From Schizosaccharomyces osmophilus (Eukaryota > Ascomycota > Schizosaccharomycetes > Schizosaccharomycetales > Schizosaccharomycetaceae): DNA of 64,000 bases. The position numbers and the translations under genes were made by a program. Below are positions 11,284 to 23,600 of this stretch, one piece after another; the stretch's first letter is position 1; each line of letters begins with the position of its first letter. Below the pieces are notes generated by a model. That model was not told the DNA's origin and did no database searches. It worked only from the letters and a program-made list of their open reading frames with translations. The stretch is from NCBI RefSeq assembly GCF_027921745.1, contig NC_079239.1, positions 1,825,501 through 1,889,500 on the forward strand, in the 5' to 3' direction.

Positions 11284-12691
11284 CGCTTATTTGTTGGTGA
11301 AAGGCATAATAATTAGTCCATACGAACCATCTCCATACTTATCACATTACTAAATAATACCGTATAGGGATTAATGGAATAGGTTACCCTTCTACCGTGT
11401 TAACAACAGTAGTATTATTAGTATTATAATATTGTCATCATTACCATAGCTGCCCAAATGGATGCCGTCGAACACGAGATGGGTATGTGTATCAAGTGAA
11501 ATAAATAGTACACTGTTCATAGAATATAGCCAAAAGTCGAATCTTACAGTTTGGAGAATGCGATTGCTGATTCACAGGAATGTACAATTTTGCTACCTTG
11601 TCAACTAGTCAAACTGTTAACTCAAATAGCTCTTTCATCATCAAAAGTCGTCTTTGTCTGTATTAAACTCTCATCATTGTTTTCATCTTCATATGTATAT
11701 CTTGCATAAACAATGATTTGTTTACTTATAATAATACGACAATTCTATAAGTTTATACATAATAAAAAATATATTCTACTATTACTATTCGTAAAACGTT
11801 GAAATGCAAATTATATTATGGAGGTACCGACCATAGCAGCGGTGTAAGTGTCATAACCCATATACGATATTTATTACTAATGTCGTGTTATTATTATTGT
11901 ATAACAATAAGGATTCATGAATGTAATGAATAAAGAAAAAACTGTTTAAACAAGAGTCGAAAGAAGACAAAGAAAATAGTTTTAGACGAAAACTTTGTTA
12001 CAAATCATAAAAATGCGATAATTACCTGGCAAATATTCAGATTGGGAGATTTGACTGATCTAGCTAAATAAATTGTCCTTACAACTTTGTTAAGTGAATC
12101 AGATCCCTGGAAGCTATTGCTATTCAATCCAAGTAGTACCAAAGCATCCAATTGAAAGTAAAACATACAATTTACTGAATGGTTATTACACATTTTTCCA
12201 TTGAATACTTATTCTCATAACAAGTGAGATTCAACCTGTGACAGTATGTACATACAATCTTAGTATGACATGTACGGCCAATAAAGAAATGAGGAAAACT
12301 AGCAAGAATCCTTATATTCGAATAAATAGAAAGTCTAAATAAATGATTTCATTAACTCTTGACTTGTCATAAATAAAAAAGTCAAGAGTTAAAGCAGACA
12401 GACATCCATACTGTCATCGTCTTTTATTATAGACACATAAGAAAACATTAGTCATTTTCACGCAATAAACGGAAAAGTAAACCATAAATGTACATAGTTA
12501 GAACTTGCTTTGATAGGATTTTAACCCAAGGGTAAACCCGCCAAATAAGAAATCAAAATAGTCCTTCTGAGATGTCGTTGCATTCATAAATATTTGTTTT
12601 GTAAAATAAATTAGAAAGGTCAGCGAACTTCAGTCTCAACGTTAATAGAAGCAAAAGCATGATTAGATCTTTGAAAACTCTGATCATAATA
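11284..12691. other. Long intergenic region between the RRM gene and the AAA ATPase gene
   Basis: A 1.4-kb spacer upstream of the RRM gene and downstream of the AAA ATPase gene. It holds a 14-bp perfect inverted repeat (listed separately) and a weak candidate for a small spliced plus-strand gene at 11462-11709 (see findings). The rest is AT-rich and featureless to me. Confidence 0.45.
12352..12392. repeat. 14-bp perfect inverted repeat with 13-nt loop
   Basis: Arms TTAACTCTTGACTT (12352-12365) and AAGTCAAGAGTTAA (12379-12392) are exact reverse complements around the loop GTCATAAATAAAA. It lies about 300 bp past the AAA ATPase stop codon on that gene's sense strand. It would form a stable RNA hairpin in either orientation. 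Confidence 0.9.
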
Positions 12692-14881
12692 TTATGCTTG
12701 CTGCCCATATTCTGTATTCCACCGATCATATCGTTCCAATCCGTCCAAATTCACACTAGGTCTAATTACTCTAAGACTCTGCAGGAAGTCTTGAAGATTA
12801 ATTGGACGAATTAATTCCATCTTTGTGAATAACAGCGATTCTCCCAAAGCTCGCAATGGACCCATAGCTGCGTCTTTGGCCAAAGCTGTTAAATCAGATC
12901 CAGAGTAAAATTTGGTAGCTTGAATAATATGTTCGATGTCCTCATCCGTCAGGTAATGCTTTTGGTGTTGCAAAAGATTTTTGATATGAACTCGTCGTCC
13001 CGTTTCGTCAGGTAAAGGAATATAGGTTCGGCGAACAAATCTTCTGCGAGCAGCCTCATCAATTGACCATGGTACATTTGTGGCTGCAAGAACTAAAACT
13101 CTTGGTTGATCGGCTGATTCTCTGGAAGCAGCAGCTCTTGCAAGCGAAGACCACTGGATTAGGAATTCCGTTTTGATTCGTCTCGAGCTTTCATGCTCAT
13201 TTCCATCAGCACTCCTAGCCGATAATAGCGAATCGATTTCATCTACGAAGATTATACTAGGAGATAGCTTTTTTGCTAACGTAAATAGAGCTCGAACCAA
13301 TTTTTCCGATTCTCCCAAAAATTTGGATGTCAAACTTGATGCCGATATTGAAAAAAAGGTAGATTTCGATTCGGTCGCTACCGCACGAGCTAGCATTGTT
13401 TTCCCTGTTCCTGGAGGACCGAAAAGAAGCATACCACGAGCTGGTTCACGAAGACCCTGAAACAAATCTGGTCGCAAAAAGGGGTATACGACTGCCTCCT
13501 TCAAAGACTCCTTCGCCGCATTTAAGCCGGCAATGTCATCCCAGAGTACTTCGTCTCCTTTAACTACAATTTCTCTTAGAATATTCCTTCCTAATTCCTC
13601 CTCAATTTCTGGACATTCATGGAGTACTTGCTCTTCTCTGCTTTTAACAGTCTGTGTTTCTGAAAATGGACTCATGTTTGCATTCGCAACTTTTTCTGTG
13701 GAAGAAGAAATGTCCCATCCGTCGTTGACACTACGGGAAGACATGCTGTCATTAACGGATGAAAGTGAGAGCTCCGAAGGAGATAACAATTGTCTTAAAA
13801 AAGGATTGTTAAAGTTGGCCGGATGCACAAAAGAAGGAGAAGAAGATGATAGTTGAAATTCAGGGACTTCAAAAGAAGCGGGGTCCGTCTTTGCGAGTGT
13901 GTTTGTAGTGGAACTTGAAGAGGAAAGTTGAATAGGTAGCTTTGATGCAGGACCCGACGGAGATGGAGATCCATGATAGTTCTTCGGAATCGCAATTGAT
14001 TCTGAAGTCTCTGAGGGGCTTAGCTTCGACAAATTACTCTTTTGCTTTGTATTACTTGATGAGGTGGTAGAGGGAAGATGAGAAGACTGCGGCTGGGGAC
14101 GAGCACTTTCAAACGAACGAGCTGGAGGATAAGTATGGTGCCCTTCAATTTGAGGATTATGTGGCTTGTAGGCGGCACTCGAAGCAATGTAAGAAGGTGG
14201 TAATGGATGATCTGTCTTCTTGGAAGGAGAAAGTAGTCCCCAAGCAAGTAGCGCAGCTTTATTCGCGTTTTTCAGTCGTGACTCTTCTGATGGAGGGTTG
14301 ATGGGTTTAGAGGGTTTGGGTGATGAGAGGAATTTGTTACCAAAGATAACACTTTTTATCTTGGAGGACTTTGTGAATTTTGGTGGGCTATTTCCTTCTG
14401 TTTCTGGGGGAGTTGGGCGCAATGATGTACGGCATATCGTGCTGGCCGGGGTAACTAAAAGTTGGCTAGAGGAACTAGCATTGCTTTGCATGGTCCCTGT
14501 GGCCGAACCTCGTCTCTCCCGACTTCCTTTCGGTCGATACTTCGCAGGCCTTTCTTCTTCTTTATACGGTGCATAGTTGACTGGCTGAGGATTTTTGAGT
14601 TGTTGGAAGGCAGCTTCTTGTAGCACAATCTCATTTCTTAATTGGTCAACTTGCGTTGTGAATTGTTCCAACATGCAAATAAGTGCCTCTGCGTACTTTC
14701 GTTCTTCTTGGTTCAAATCTTCGATAGTATCTTGGCAAAATTGAAAGCTGGGATTGTCGAGTATATTTTGTTTGGCTTTCTCAAACAACACAATCGCGTC
14801 CATATAATCTGAAGACTTTTGCTTATGCAATGCTACCTTTGCGAAGGTTTGAGTCGCATTGTAACATTCTTCTAAGCTCAT
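12692..14881 (-). CDS. AAA ATPase with N-terminal MIT domain (spastin/Sap1-like)
   Basis: Single exon, 729 residues. An N-terminal helical repeat (residues 1-90, '[19 protein letters not shown]') fits a MIT-type microtubule-interacting/trafficking domain. A Ser/Pro-rich linker of about 350 residues follows. The AAA core has Walker A GPPGTGKT (residues 488-495), Walker B '[12 protein letters not shown]', a sensor 'VLVLAATN' and the arginine-finger region '[11 protein letters not shown]'. The C-terminal '[13 protein letters not shown]' is the closing helix of the Vps4/katanin/spastin/fidgetin (meiotic) clade. Domain layout and length match S. pombe SPAC328.04 (about 741 aa as I recall) and budding yeast Sap1. 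Substrate and site of action are unknown; severing or ESCRT-type disassembly would be inference from the clade. Confidence 0.9.
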   Translation of the reverse strand: MSLEECYNATQTFAKVALHKQKSSDYMDAIVLFEKAKQNILDNPSFQFCQDTIEDLNQEERKYAEALICMLEQFTTQVDQLRNEIVLQEAAFQQLKNPQPVNYAPYKEEERPAKYRPKGSRERRGSATGTMQSNASSSSQLLVTPASTICRTSLRPTPPETEGNSPPKFTKSSKIKSVIFGNKFLSSPKPSKPINPPSEESRLKNANKAALLAWGLLSPSKKTDHPLPPSYIASSAAYKPHNPQIEGHHTYPPARSFESARPQPQSSHLPSTTSSSNTKQKSNLSKLSPSETSESIAIPKNYHGSPSPSGPASKLPIQLSSSSSTTNTLAKTDPASFEVPEFQLSSSSPSFVHPANFNNPFLRQLLSPSELSLSSVNDSMSSRSVNDGWDISSSTEKVANANMSPFSETQTVKSREEQVLHECPEIEEELGRNILREIVVKGDEVLWDDIAGLNAAKESLKEAVVYPFLRPDLFQGLREPARGMLLFGPPGTGKTMLARAVATESKSTFFSISASSLTSKFLGESEKLVRALFTLAKKLSPSIIFVDEIDSLLSARSADGNEHESSRRIKTEFLIQWSSLARAAASRESADQPRVLVLAATNVPWSIDEAARRRFVRRTYIPLPDETGRRVHIKNLLQHQKHYLTDEDIEHIIQATKFYSGSDLTALAKDAAMGPLRALGESLLFTKMELIRPINLQDFLQSLRVIRPSVNLDGLERYDRWNTEYGQQA

Positions 14882-15753
14882 TTTTCAGCATTCTCTTACT
14901 ACTCTTAAAATAAACCAAACAAGTAAAGCCAACAGGCAAGAAGTTTTTTGGGGAAAGTAGGCGGTGATCAAGTTCTTAAACGGTAAAGGATCTGTTCTGA
15001 ATGTCGAATGATGGACTCTCTTATGGTTCAAACGATTTGTACAAAATGCAGTATACGTGGAAATATGACTCTCAAGTGAATTTCGTGATTTTCAATCCTA
15101 ATCAAACTACTCAGAAAAAGAAAAAAAAGAAAAAACGTTCTAACTAAATAGTCAAAATTATACTTGAGAGACGTGCTCTTATGAAGTTTCCACTCGATCT
15201 TGTGATCCAAAATTAATTCTAGTATATGATTGCATAATGACGCAGAAGGACAATTACCTTTCTCGTAATGTAAACATATATAGAAAAGAAAAACAAAAAA
15301 TGTACGAGAATACAATGAGTGATTTATAAAAAAACTTACTCGTGGAAAAGCTACGCTTACTGCTGCTAATTTGCTGTAGGAGTTCTGATATATTAACATT
15401 TTTCAACTATAGAGTATCCATTTTCATAATATTTCTTCATTAACTTTTGCATAAAATAAGTTAAAACATAAAATCATTCTACTCGGAAGAATTTATCAAT
15501 TGGCAAAAATTATAAGTTTATATAGTAGGAACCCAGCTTGATACAACCATAAACACAAGCAAGAAAAGGGAATGTCGAAAAGTTTTGAAGCTTGACTCGG
15601 TAAAATGATTAAAATTTTCAAAGATAACTTTAAAATCAATCATAAACTTCGTACATAACTACAGTGTATTTGTATATAAAGGAATACTCAACATTTGGCC
15701 AAACAGAGAATCCAGTCATTGCTGAAATCGTCTTAATCCGGATTTTTACCAAT
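14882..15753. other. Intergenic region, AAA ATPase start / tps1 3' end
   Basis: An 872-bp spacer. A minus-strand frame of 123 codons (15028-15399) is very rich in Phe, Leu and Ile with poly-F tracts encoded by T-runs, and contains GTAAGC/GTAAGT donor-like words; I do not call it a gene. Nothing else seen. Confidence 0.45.
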
Positions 15754-17481
15754 TTAGTCATTGGCCATGGAAAGGATTTGAGCAGACTTCGTCTTCAACA
15801 CAGGAGTCGGTCTCTTGGGATGGCTGTAATGTTGAATGCGCTGCAATTCACCAACAAAGCTTTGACCCCAGAATTGACTAGTGTATTTACTGACGTATCG
15901 ATACAGCTTTTGTTGGTTTGCATCTCTCTGGTTATCTGGCAAGGTTAATGCTTCATGAATGGCATTTGCCAACTCCTCCGTATTCCAAGGGTTAATTACA
16001 ATGCTGCCATTTAGGGATTGAGCTGCACCAGCAAACTCACTGAGAATCAAAGCACCGTGACGCTGTTGCTGAGTGCAGATATATTCGTACGAAACCAAAT
16101 TCATACCATCGCGGGTAGAGGTAATCAAACATACATCCGAAATGTTGTACAGAGCGACCAATTCTTCAAATCGAACGCTCTTGTGCAAAAAGTGAATTGG
16201 GGTATATTCTATGGTTCCAAAGCGGCCATTAATACGTCCAACGAGTTCGTTGACAACAGCTCGTAAGTTTTGATATTCTTCTACGTCTTGACGTGATGGC
16301 ACTGCAACCTGAACCAACACGACTTTGCCTACCCATTCGGGGTATTGTTCTAAGAAAACTTCGAAAGCATGGAATTTTTGAGGAACACCTTTGATGTAAT
16401 CAAGACGGTCAACACCAACAATGACTTTGACACCTTGTAACCGACGTTCCACCGTGGTAATCCGTTCTTGAACGGCATCAGATCTTAAAGCATCTGCAAA
16501 CTTTTCTGGATCAATTCCAATGGGGAAAGTCCCGACACTTACCATTTGACCATTGTATTCAACGCCATTTGGCAATGTACTAAGACCAAGGATTCGAGAG
16601 CAGGCAGAAAGAAAGTGGCGAGCGTAATCATATGTATGGAATCCGACTAAATCGCAATTCAAAACACCCTCAAGAATTTCATTGCGGACGGGTAAAACAC
16701 GGTAAATTTCACTACTCGGGAATGGAGTATGGAGGAACCAACCAATTTTGATGTTTTTCAACTTGTTTCCAATTAATTCACGAAGTAACTGAGGTAGCAT
16801 CATAAGGTGATAATCCTGCACCCAAATCAAATCACCATCGCGTAAGCTTTTAACAATGGCCTCGGCAAAGGCCATATTGGCTTTCTTATACGCCTCCCAG
16901 TTCTCCTCGTCAAAGCTAATTTCGCCAGGGTGGTAGTGAAACAATGGCCATAAAATACTGTTACTAAACCCATTGTAATGACGATCAGCAAGTTCATCAT
17001 CTAAGAAAACGGGAATTGCACTGTACTCGTTTTGCAGTCGCTCGACAATCATGGGCTTTTCTTCTTCGGGAATTTCTTGTCCTATACGCGTATTTGTTAG
17101 TCCTTGTCGTATAAACGATTCATTAAAAGCGAGGAATAGGAAAACTGGTTAAAATGTGAGGAAATATCAACATTTTTGAACGAGACAATCTCCTCCAGCA
17201 AATAACACCAACGTTTTCCAAACAAATTTCCTCCAACAATTGAGTCTTTATGAATTATTATCACAAAACATACCACACCATCCTAACCATTGAAATGTCA
17301 TCAATTTCTTCAGACCACTCAAGGCACTGACCAGGCCACCTGAAGACATGCTAAAGTCGTAAGTACCATTATCTTTACGCTTGATAGTAATCGGTAAGCG
17401 GTTGGAAACGACTATTAGACGACGGGTTTCGGAATTTGTATCTTCTGCAGAAGATTTTGCTGCTGCTTCAGAATTCGACAT
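15754..17481 (-). CDS. tps1: Alpha,alpha-trehalose-phosphate synthase (UDP-forming)
   Basis: Two exons: 17481-17274 and 17081-15754, with a 192-nt intron (GTATGT...TATAG), giving 511 residues. The splice joins WCG to QEIPEEEK, the conserved place of the GWPG/GWCG loop in glycosyltransferase family 20. Motifs: 'RLIVVSNRLPITI' near the N terminus, 'VQDYHLMMLPQLL', 'WFLHTPFPSSEIYR', 'GVDRLDYIKGVPQK' and 'TSTRDGMNLVSYEY', which bind UDP-glucose and glucose-6-phosphate. The enzyme makes trehalose-6-phosphate, the first step of trehalose synthesis, in the cytosol. S. pombe Tps1 is of nearly equal length as I remember it. Two CCCCTC elements lie about 170-200 bp upstream (listed separately), consistent with stress or starvation control. 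Confidence 0.96.
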
Positions 17482-18420
17482 TATTAAGCCCTTGCACTTT
17501 TATAGAAAAAGTATCGTAGAATTCTTACTAGATGACACTAGTTTACTTTCCCTTTGGAGTATAAAAAGTTTATAGGTATGGGAGTTTGTAAACGGTAAGT
17601 GTTGTCAGTACTTATTATATGCAGTTCATTTTCCAGAAAATGCGTAAGAGGGGTATGATGCTATATGCTCCAGAGGGGAACTAACATCAATTCCGACAAC
17701 CCTTTCAATCAAGTTTATTGAATTTTTTCTTTTGTTTTTTTTCTTTTCTTTTCTAATTTTTACTTTCTATGTATTGGAAAATCATACCAAGAAAAGTTAA
17801 TATTATACTCAACTAACTTATTTATACGATATGGAAATGAACAGAAACTCCCTACTCGTAAAATAATACTTTAAAGGACAACAATGCAGAATCGTCCTGT
17901 CAAGCGAAGATCATGGATGTCAACGATCGATCTCTACTATCTTTGTTTCGTTTTTGCTGAATTTTATGCAGATGAATCGGATTTCTACACTATAAAACTA
18001 AACCCTAGAAAAGGAATACAGTAGCAATACATTCAAGTAGCCTACAGACAAACTGCGTCTTTTATTAATGAAACAGGGTTAAAGTAAAGACAGAAGCGTT
18101 GTATCCAGCAACTTCTTACTGATTTTCAGTTTGGATTTTCTTAATTTCGACACTAATTTTTTCACCGTGTCGAAAAGAATGATATTCGGTGACGAATTTC
18201 CATGTGACGTAAAATGTAAACAAAAAAAATTCAACCACACTCTGAAAATACAAAAAAAATTGCAGGAAGATAGCTCCCAAAAGAATGAAACAGTGTTTAG
18301 TTATCTATACAGAGAAAAAAAGGGAAAAAAGGGGATCATAAACAAAAAAGATGACATTATATTGAGAAACATTAACGGCAAGAGAAGAATTTTCTTTTTT
18401 TTTTTCTTACGGAAAACACA
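17482..18420. other. tps1 upstream region
   Basis: A 939-bp spacer between tps1 (start at 17481) and the 3' end of the RBR ligase gene. It carries two CCCCTC elements, a TGACGTAA-type site at about 18204-18211, and T-rich tracts. A plus-strand frame that starts here (18131-18538) runs antisense into the RBR gene and is low-complexity Lys/Phe; I do not call it. Confidence 0.5.
17648..17678 (-). promoter_or_regulatory. Pair of CCCCTC (STREP/STRE-type) elements upstream of tps1
   Basis: GAGGGG occurs at 17648-17653 and 17673-17678 on the plus strand, i.e. CCCCTC twice on the tps1 sense strand, 25 bp apart, about 170-200 bp before the ATG. CCCCTC is the site known for the S. pombe zinc-finger activator Rst2 (fbp1, ste11), and its AGGGG core is the budding-yeast stress element. 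Function here is inference. Confidence 0.5.
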
Positions 18421-19950
18421 TCAAAAATCAACAACATATTCCCATCGTCCTTCTGCCAGTCCTCTTGCTGTATCGTCTAATAACACATCTCGTCGACTTC
18501 GTACATACACTGTTCGGTCCAAAACCTTTTGCTTATAGGATGGGAGCATCTTGTCAAAAGCCGGACTTTCACATAACTCACTTAAATTTTCTACAGCAAG
18601 CTCTAAATCACGCTGATTATCTTCAAATATCTCGGTTTGATTGTTTCTCACAAGATAATATGCGAAAGCGTACGTCCATTTTAAGGTCTGTCGACATTCA
18701 AACAAGGTATCAACAGCATTTTTTAGAAATTGTACTTCCACCCATGATAGATTCGAGTCCACCTGCATCTGGGTCATGCGATGATAGGTTTGGTCATATA
18801 GCTTATGGTCGAGTTTAGCAGACTGTTCGTGATTTGCAAACCGATTATAATAGTGCAAGTATCGCTCAAGAAATGCCCGCGAACGAGTTTGTGCGTCTCT
18901 AGCATTTGTCCCACTTTTTTCTTCATAGCGGTTACATGAATACCAGTTTGTGCCATGTTCGCTCCATGGACCCAAACAAACCCAACAATACTCGTATTTG
19001 CACTTTTTGCATGACATATGATTACAGCCACCATTTTTTTCTATTGTCGTAGCGCATTTTGGACATTCCTTTGTGTTGGCGTGAATCCAATTTGCCGTCT
19101 CCGAATCGTCTTGACATTTTTGTAACCATACCTTCACAAGTGGGCATATCGCAGGCTGGTGATTATCCCGACCGCAACCAAAGCAAAACTGTTTTCCGCA
19201 AAGACATGTCACGGTTGGTACAACCGAATTTAAGCTGCTTTGGGCAACATGACACTCGATGGCATAAGGACAATCGGGTGCTGGACACCAACGAAATGAG
19301 TCATTATCGTCAACAAAAGAACGATCCAGTAACCTAGAATACTGTACGTGGGATTTTTCATCTAAAAGCTTTAAAATCGACCGTTGTGAAATAATCTGGC
19401 TACATCCTTCTTCAGGACATTGAATCATAGTTTCTCCTTCTTGAATTCTCGAGACAAGATAATGCTGGTAACAAGATAAACAAAATTCATGGTTGCAATC
19501 GGCGCTAAAAAAGGAAAGCTTACCCTCATCAAAACAAATGGAACATGTACCCTCCTTTTCTACAACTTCATGTTTTTTCTCATCACTTTGTTGAACGCCG
19601 GCCTTATGAAGAGTTGTTTCAGGGTCATCAACGTACATTTCTAGCAACTTTTCTCGATTCCATTTGGAATAGCGATACAAACCCAACGCTTGCTCTCTTG
19701 TTAAACTGATGATAGACGTCAATTGTTCAATTTTTTCATTTTGCCAGGACTGAAGATCATTAGGACTAGCCACCTTGTATTCTACGTCGTATGCCTTCCG
19801 TCGTTTTTTTTCCACCGTAAATCCATAGTCATCAATACCAACATTATCTGCGTCAAATTCTTCCTCTAAATCCGAGCCTTCAAAGGCTTCTTCGTCAAAC
19901 ACTTCTTCTTCTTCGAAAAATTCTTGGTCTTCTTGGTATCCATCAGACAT
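18421..19950 (-). CDS. RBR (RING-IBR-RING, Ariadne-type) E3 ubiquitin ligase
   Basis: Single exon, 509 residues. A Glu/Asp-rich N-terminal stretch is followed by a UBA-like helical region (about 75-110), RING1 from C136 ('CSICFDEGKLSFFSADCNHEFC'-type spacing), an IBR near residues 222-269 ('WCPAPDCPYAIEC', 'CFGCGRDNH') and RING2 near 296-327 with 'CPKCATTIEKNGGCNHMSC'. In 'NGGCNHM' the cysteine (about C309) is the thioester-forming residue of RBR ligases. The helical C-terminal third is an Ariadne domain ('FLERYLHYYNRFANHEQS'). Ariadne ligases are often activated by neddylated cullins; this link to pcu4 in the same window is only an idea. I recall the S. pombe orthologue as SPAC328.02 (504 aa). 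Confidence 0.93.
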   Translation of the reverse strand: MSDGYQEDQEFFEEEEVFDEEAFEGSDLEEEFDADNVGIDDYGFTVEKKRRKAYDVEYKVASPNDLQSWQNEKIEQLTSIISLTREQALGLYRYSKWNREKLLEMYVDDPETTLHKAGVQQSDEKKHEVVEKEGTCSICFDEGKLSFFSADCNHEFCLSCYQHYLVSRIQEGETMIQCPEEGCSQIISQRSILKLLDEKSHVQYSRLLDRSFVDDNDSFRWCPAPDCPYAIECHVAQSSLNSVVPTVTCLCGKQFCFGCGRDNHQPAICPLVKVWLQKCQDDSETANWIHANTKECPKCATTIEKNGGCNHMSCKKCKYEYCWVCLGPWSEHGTNWYSCNRYEEKSGTNARDAQTRSRAFLERYLHYYNRFANHEQSAKLDHKLYDQTYHRMTQMQVDSNLSWVEVQFLKNAVDTLFECRQTLKWTYAFAYYLVRNNQTEIFEDNQRDLELAVENLSELCESPAFDKMLPSYKQKVLDRTVYVRSRRDVLLDDTARGLAEGRWEYVVDF

Positions 19951-20669
19951 GATGTTTCACACAATGTCTTACACAATCCCAAAATGATTTGCTCTTCGTC
20001 ACAATCCTCGTAGCGATTCAAACCAAGGCAATTTCGGTTTACAGCTTCCAATTAAGACGATTCCGGATCCTCTTTTCTAGTTTCTATAGGTATATATATT
20101 ATAGGTATACAGGATAAACGGGTTCAATGGAAATGAAGGCAAAAATAAATCCTAATAAACGAAACCCTTTTACGCGTTTTTTGGCCGAAACCCAAGTTTT
20201 TACCAGCAAGACTTTCAGTGAAACAAAAGACACGAAAACAACCTGTAAATACAGAAAATCAATTACCCTTCTTGGTAGCCGCTATACGGTATAAGAGCCT
20301 AAAGTGATAGAAGTAAAGGAAGCGTTTGGTGGTTATGATTGTTGTAAGCGAATATTTTCTTAAACTATTATAACGAAAAAGGCTTCATTTCACTAAATGC
20401 TTTCGGATTCTTTGTTGCGTTACACAATTTGATTAGATACGCTTGGTTAACAGCCAAGCTACGCTTACTTGGAAACCTCCAGACACGGTGAAGGAAAGGA
20501 TCAATACCTGTTGATACAAAATTAGAAGTGAACATAGATATTGTTGTCATTATTTATAAAGAGAGAAACTATAGCTTTTATCATAACGTCGAAAGAAAGC
20601 TGCTTTTGCAACTAAGACATAGTAAACAAACGTGGCTGAACGAATCATTGGTTTCGTAACATAATTTTG
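19951..20669. other. Divergent intergenic region, RBR ligase / exportin
   Basis: A 719-bp divergent promoter region. TATATATATTATAGG near 20090-20105 could serve as TATA element. A 60-codon minus frame at 20368-20550 shows no family features. Nothing else seen. Confidence 0.5.
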
Positions 20670-23600
20670 ATGGACGAAAGCAACCTTTACAGAGTTTTAG
20701 AAGCATTGAATGTTGTTCACGCTCCTGAATCTAGTCGAGAAGCTCGATATGAGGCCCAAGGGGTAAGTTAAAGCTCTTTTTGATCAATTGTAGCTATTGG
20801 GGTTACTAACACGAATATAGTTGTTAGATAATTTGAAAGAGTCTTTTGATAACAGTTCTTCAGGTTTCCAGTTACTAAATCTAAATGATGAAGTTTTAAA
20901 AGCTAGAGGGTATAAAATTGATATTCATGTAGTCAGGCATTTTGCGTTAAGTCTTTTTGAAGCAAGCATTCATGGGAACTGGAAGAATTATGATGACCAA
21001 ACGAAGCTTTCTCTAATTTCTTTCCTCTGTACCTTCTCTTTGCAAAATGCAGATGCGCTCTCTGTTTACTACGTCCGCAACAAGCTAGCTTCTGTCTTTA
21101 TAGAAATTGTGAAGCGAGATTGGTATAGTCATGTTTGGAGAGAGCAATTTGATTCATTTTTGCAATCTCTCTGGAACATGAATGTGGAGCATCGCCAGCT
21201 TTCCTCTTTTATATTACGTGGCATCATGGAGGACTTATATCAATATGATGATCCTGTCGCTTCCCTTCGCTCTCACATTTTGTTTAATGCCCTAATCAGT
21301 GTTTTGTCCTCCTCTCGCACCCTTCACAAGTTGTACCCATCCGGTCTCCCTTATTCTGTATCTATACCCGAAAATAGCGAAGGATGGCTGAACCGTTGGT
21401 CATCAACACTTGACACCGAATCTGATGCATTAGAAAGTCTGAAATGCTTCAAGAGCTGTCTTTCTTGGGTCGCTACGGACTCAATCATTGAAGCCAATAT
21501 TGTGGCCCGGATTTGCAACATTTTAGTGAATGGACCGATTCATTTGAAAACACATGCCATCGACTGTATATACATTTGCGTCACCAGGAGCATGGAAATT
21601 GATGATCCTCTTTGGGCAACAGTTGAAGAATTGTTATCATCCGAGGGCCTTTATACTCTTCATCAAGTCTATTCAAACATATCCCAATCCATAAAAATTG
21701 AGGACTTATCTTCTTCTTCTGGTGATTACATTTTACTGAAAAAACTTGCCGAAACCATCGTTGCTCTTGGACAGTACAATTATTTGGATTCCAGTCGACG
21801 AAAGGCTATCAATCTAAATTGTCTAGATACTTATTCTTCCTTAATCCTTGAAATTATGAAGCATCCTAGTTTATTAATTAGTGCCATTTCCCAACATTTT
21901 TGGGTCTTGGCTTTGCGGGATCCTTTAATATCTAAACACGAAAAATTTCAAGGAGTTTATCCTCAGCTGCTTAATGTTGCATCAGAACGATTGCTTCGTT
22001 TTGAAGATGCCGTGGTTGACATGATGCCTGAGTCCCCTATAGCTGTGTTTCTCGCTGAAGACGTTGAAGGGGTCGCTGCTGTGCATTCTTTTTGTGGGAA
22101 TTATCGAAGATTTATGTTCGACATTGTTCGTCTCACTGTTTCTATAAAGCCCTTGGAATCTTTAAGTTGGGTACAAAACAACTTTCAAAGTATCTTGGTT
22201 AACAATATTAACCAGATTAAATCTCAAACATCTTTTTCGTCAAAGACGACTCCTCTTTATTTAATAATGGATGTAGGCTTTTCAACTATAGAAGCTTCGC
22301 TTCATGGAATTACACGCTGGAATGAGAATGTAACTGATAGTTCAACATATGAACTCATTTTACAAAGCTTATTTTTATGGTGTAAACAATTGGTTGAAAT
22401 CGAGTTTCAGGATCCTATGCTTATAACACGACTCATTAGTGTCCTGGTTTTGTTCACATCAATTCTGGCTCGTGAAAATACAACCTTGCTTGGGATTGTT
22501 TTGGAGAAAATTATTTCCGCAGTTACTTACAATAACTCACCATCGTTATACGGATTTTCTGATCTTCAGAAAGTCAATGAAATGCGAAGTAGATGTTGTT
22601 TCGAATTGGTCAGACTTGGAGAATTAATGCCAAATCCCTTGATGAACATTTTTGATCAGCTACAGAGCACTATTGACCAACTTGGCACGTATACAACTCT
22701 CAGTGGTTCAGAAATTGTGATGCTAAAAACATTTTTGTTCGTAATTTCTCAGTTCTCCGATATTAATCATGTTCTTAAGAATGAATATTTTGAAAAGCTT
22801 GTGGGTCCTGTTGTATCCACTTGGCTCGATGCTCAGCCTCCTGTAAATTCTCCCATGGAATTTTTAAATCACGTAAAGCTGCCTCAAATGGCTGCATATC
22901 TGTTTGCAAAGTATCCTTATAATGCGGATTATACAAAATTTGAGCTGGATACAGATGCATCCTCTTTTCAAACGGATTTGGAAGACAGTCGGAAATGGTT
23001 ATGGCCTATAAAATGCTTAGGTCGATTTTGTGAAGCTACTTACAGCAATAGACGGATACATCCATCAGAATTTGATGAACAGAAAACTTTGTGGTTGGTA
23101 ATCCTTCCAAACATAGTTCCTGGGTTACTGAAATTAATTGAACAGTTACATTGTTGTTGCGATCCCTCTTTCATCTCATCATTAGGAACACATAATTCTG
23201 CAATTCTTCAAAAAAGTATCGTTGAACGCTTTTGGCTTCACGGTGTTAGTCAAATTTCTAAAAATCAATTTTTGGAAGAATCATATAAAATGGATGTTTC
23301 TGCTAACAAGTTGATCCATTCTTTTGGACACTTTTTGCGTCGATTGAGGGAGTACTGTTATGGAGCAATCGCTTCCTTTACGAGACTTGGGGAGCCATTC
23401 TTCGCAATTCCAGCTTTGTCAACCTCCTTCCTTACTTCATTTTTTAATCATGCTTCTGGCCTTAGTCTTCATCAATGGACGTCCGTTGTCAACGTTATCA
23501 TAAAACCATACTGTTTACATTGTCCTCCTGCACTCCGTGATGAATGTTTATTACCTCTTCTTCCTCCTTTGCTTTCCGAATTGGATCGGAAGTTGGTGAA

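Noticed and set aside
15028-15399. 123-codon minus-strand frame between the AAA gene and tps1
   Set aside because: Composition is dominated by Phe/Leu from T-runs, with donor-like words inside; no recognisable domain.
18131-18538. 135-codon plus-strand frame overlapping the RBR ligase 3' end
   Set aside because: Antisense to a firm gene, low-complexity Lys/Phe; best explained by chance.
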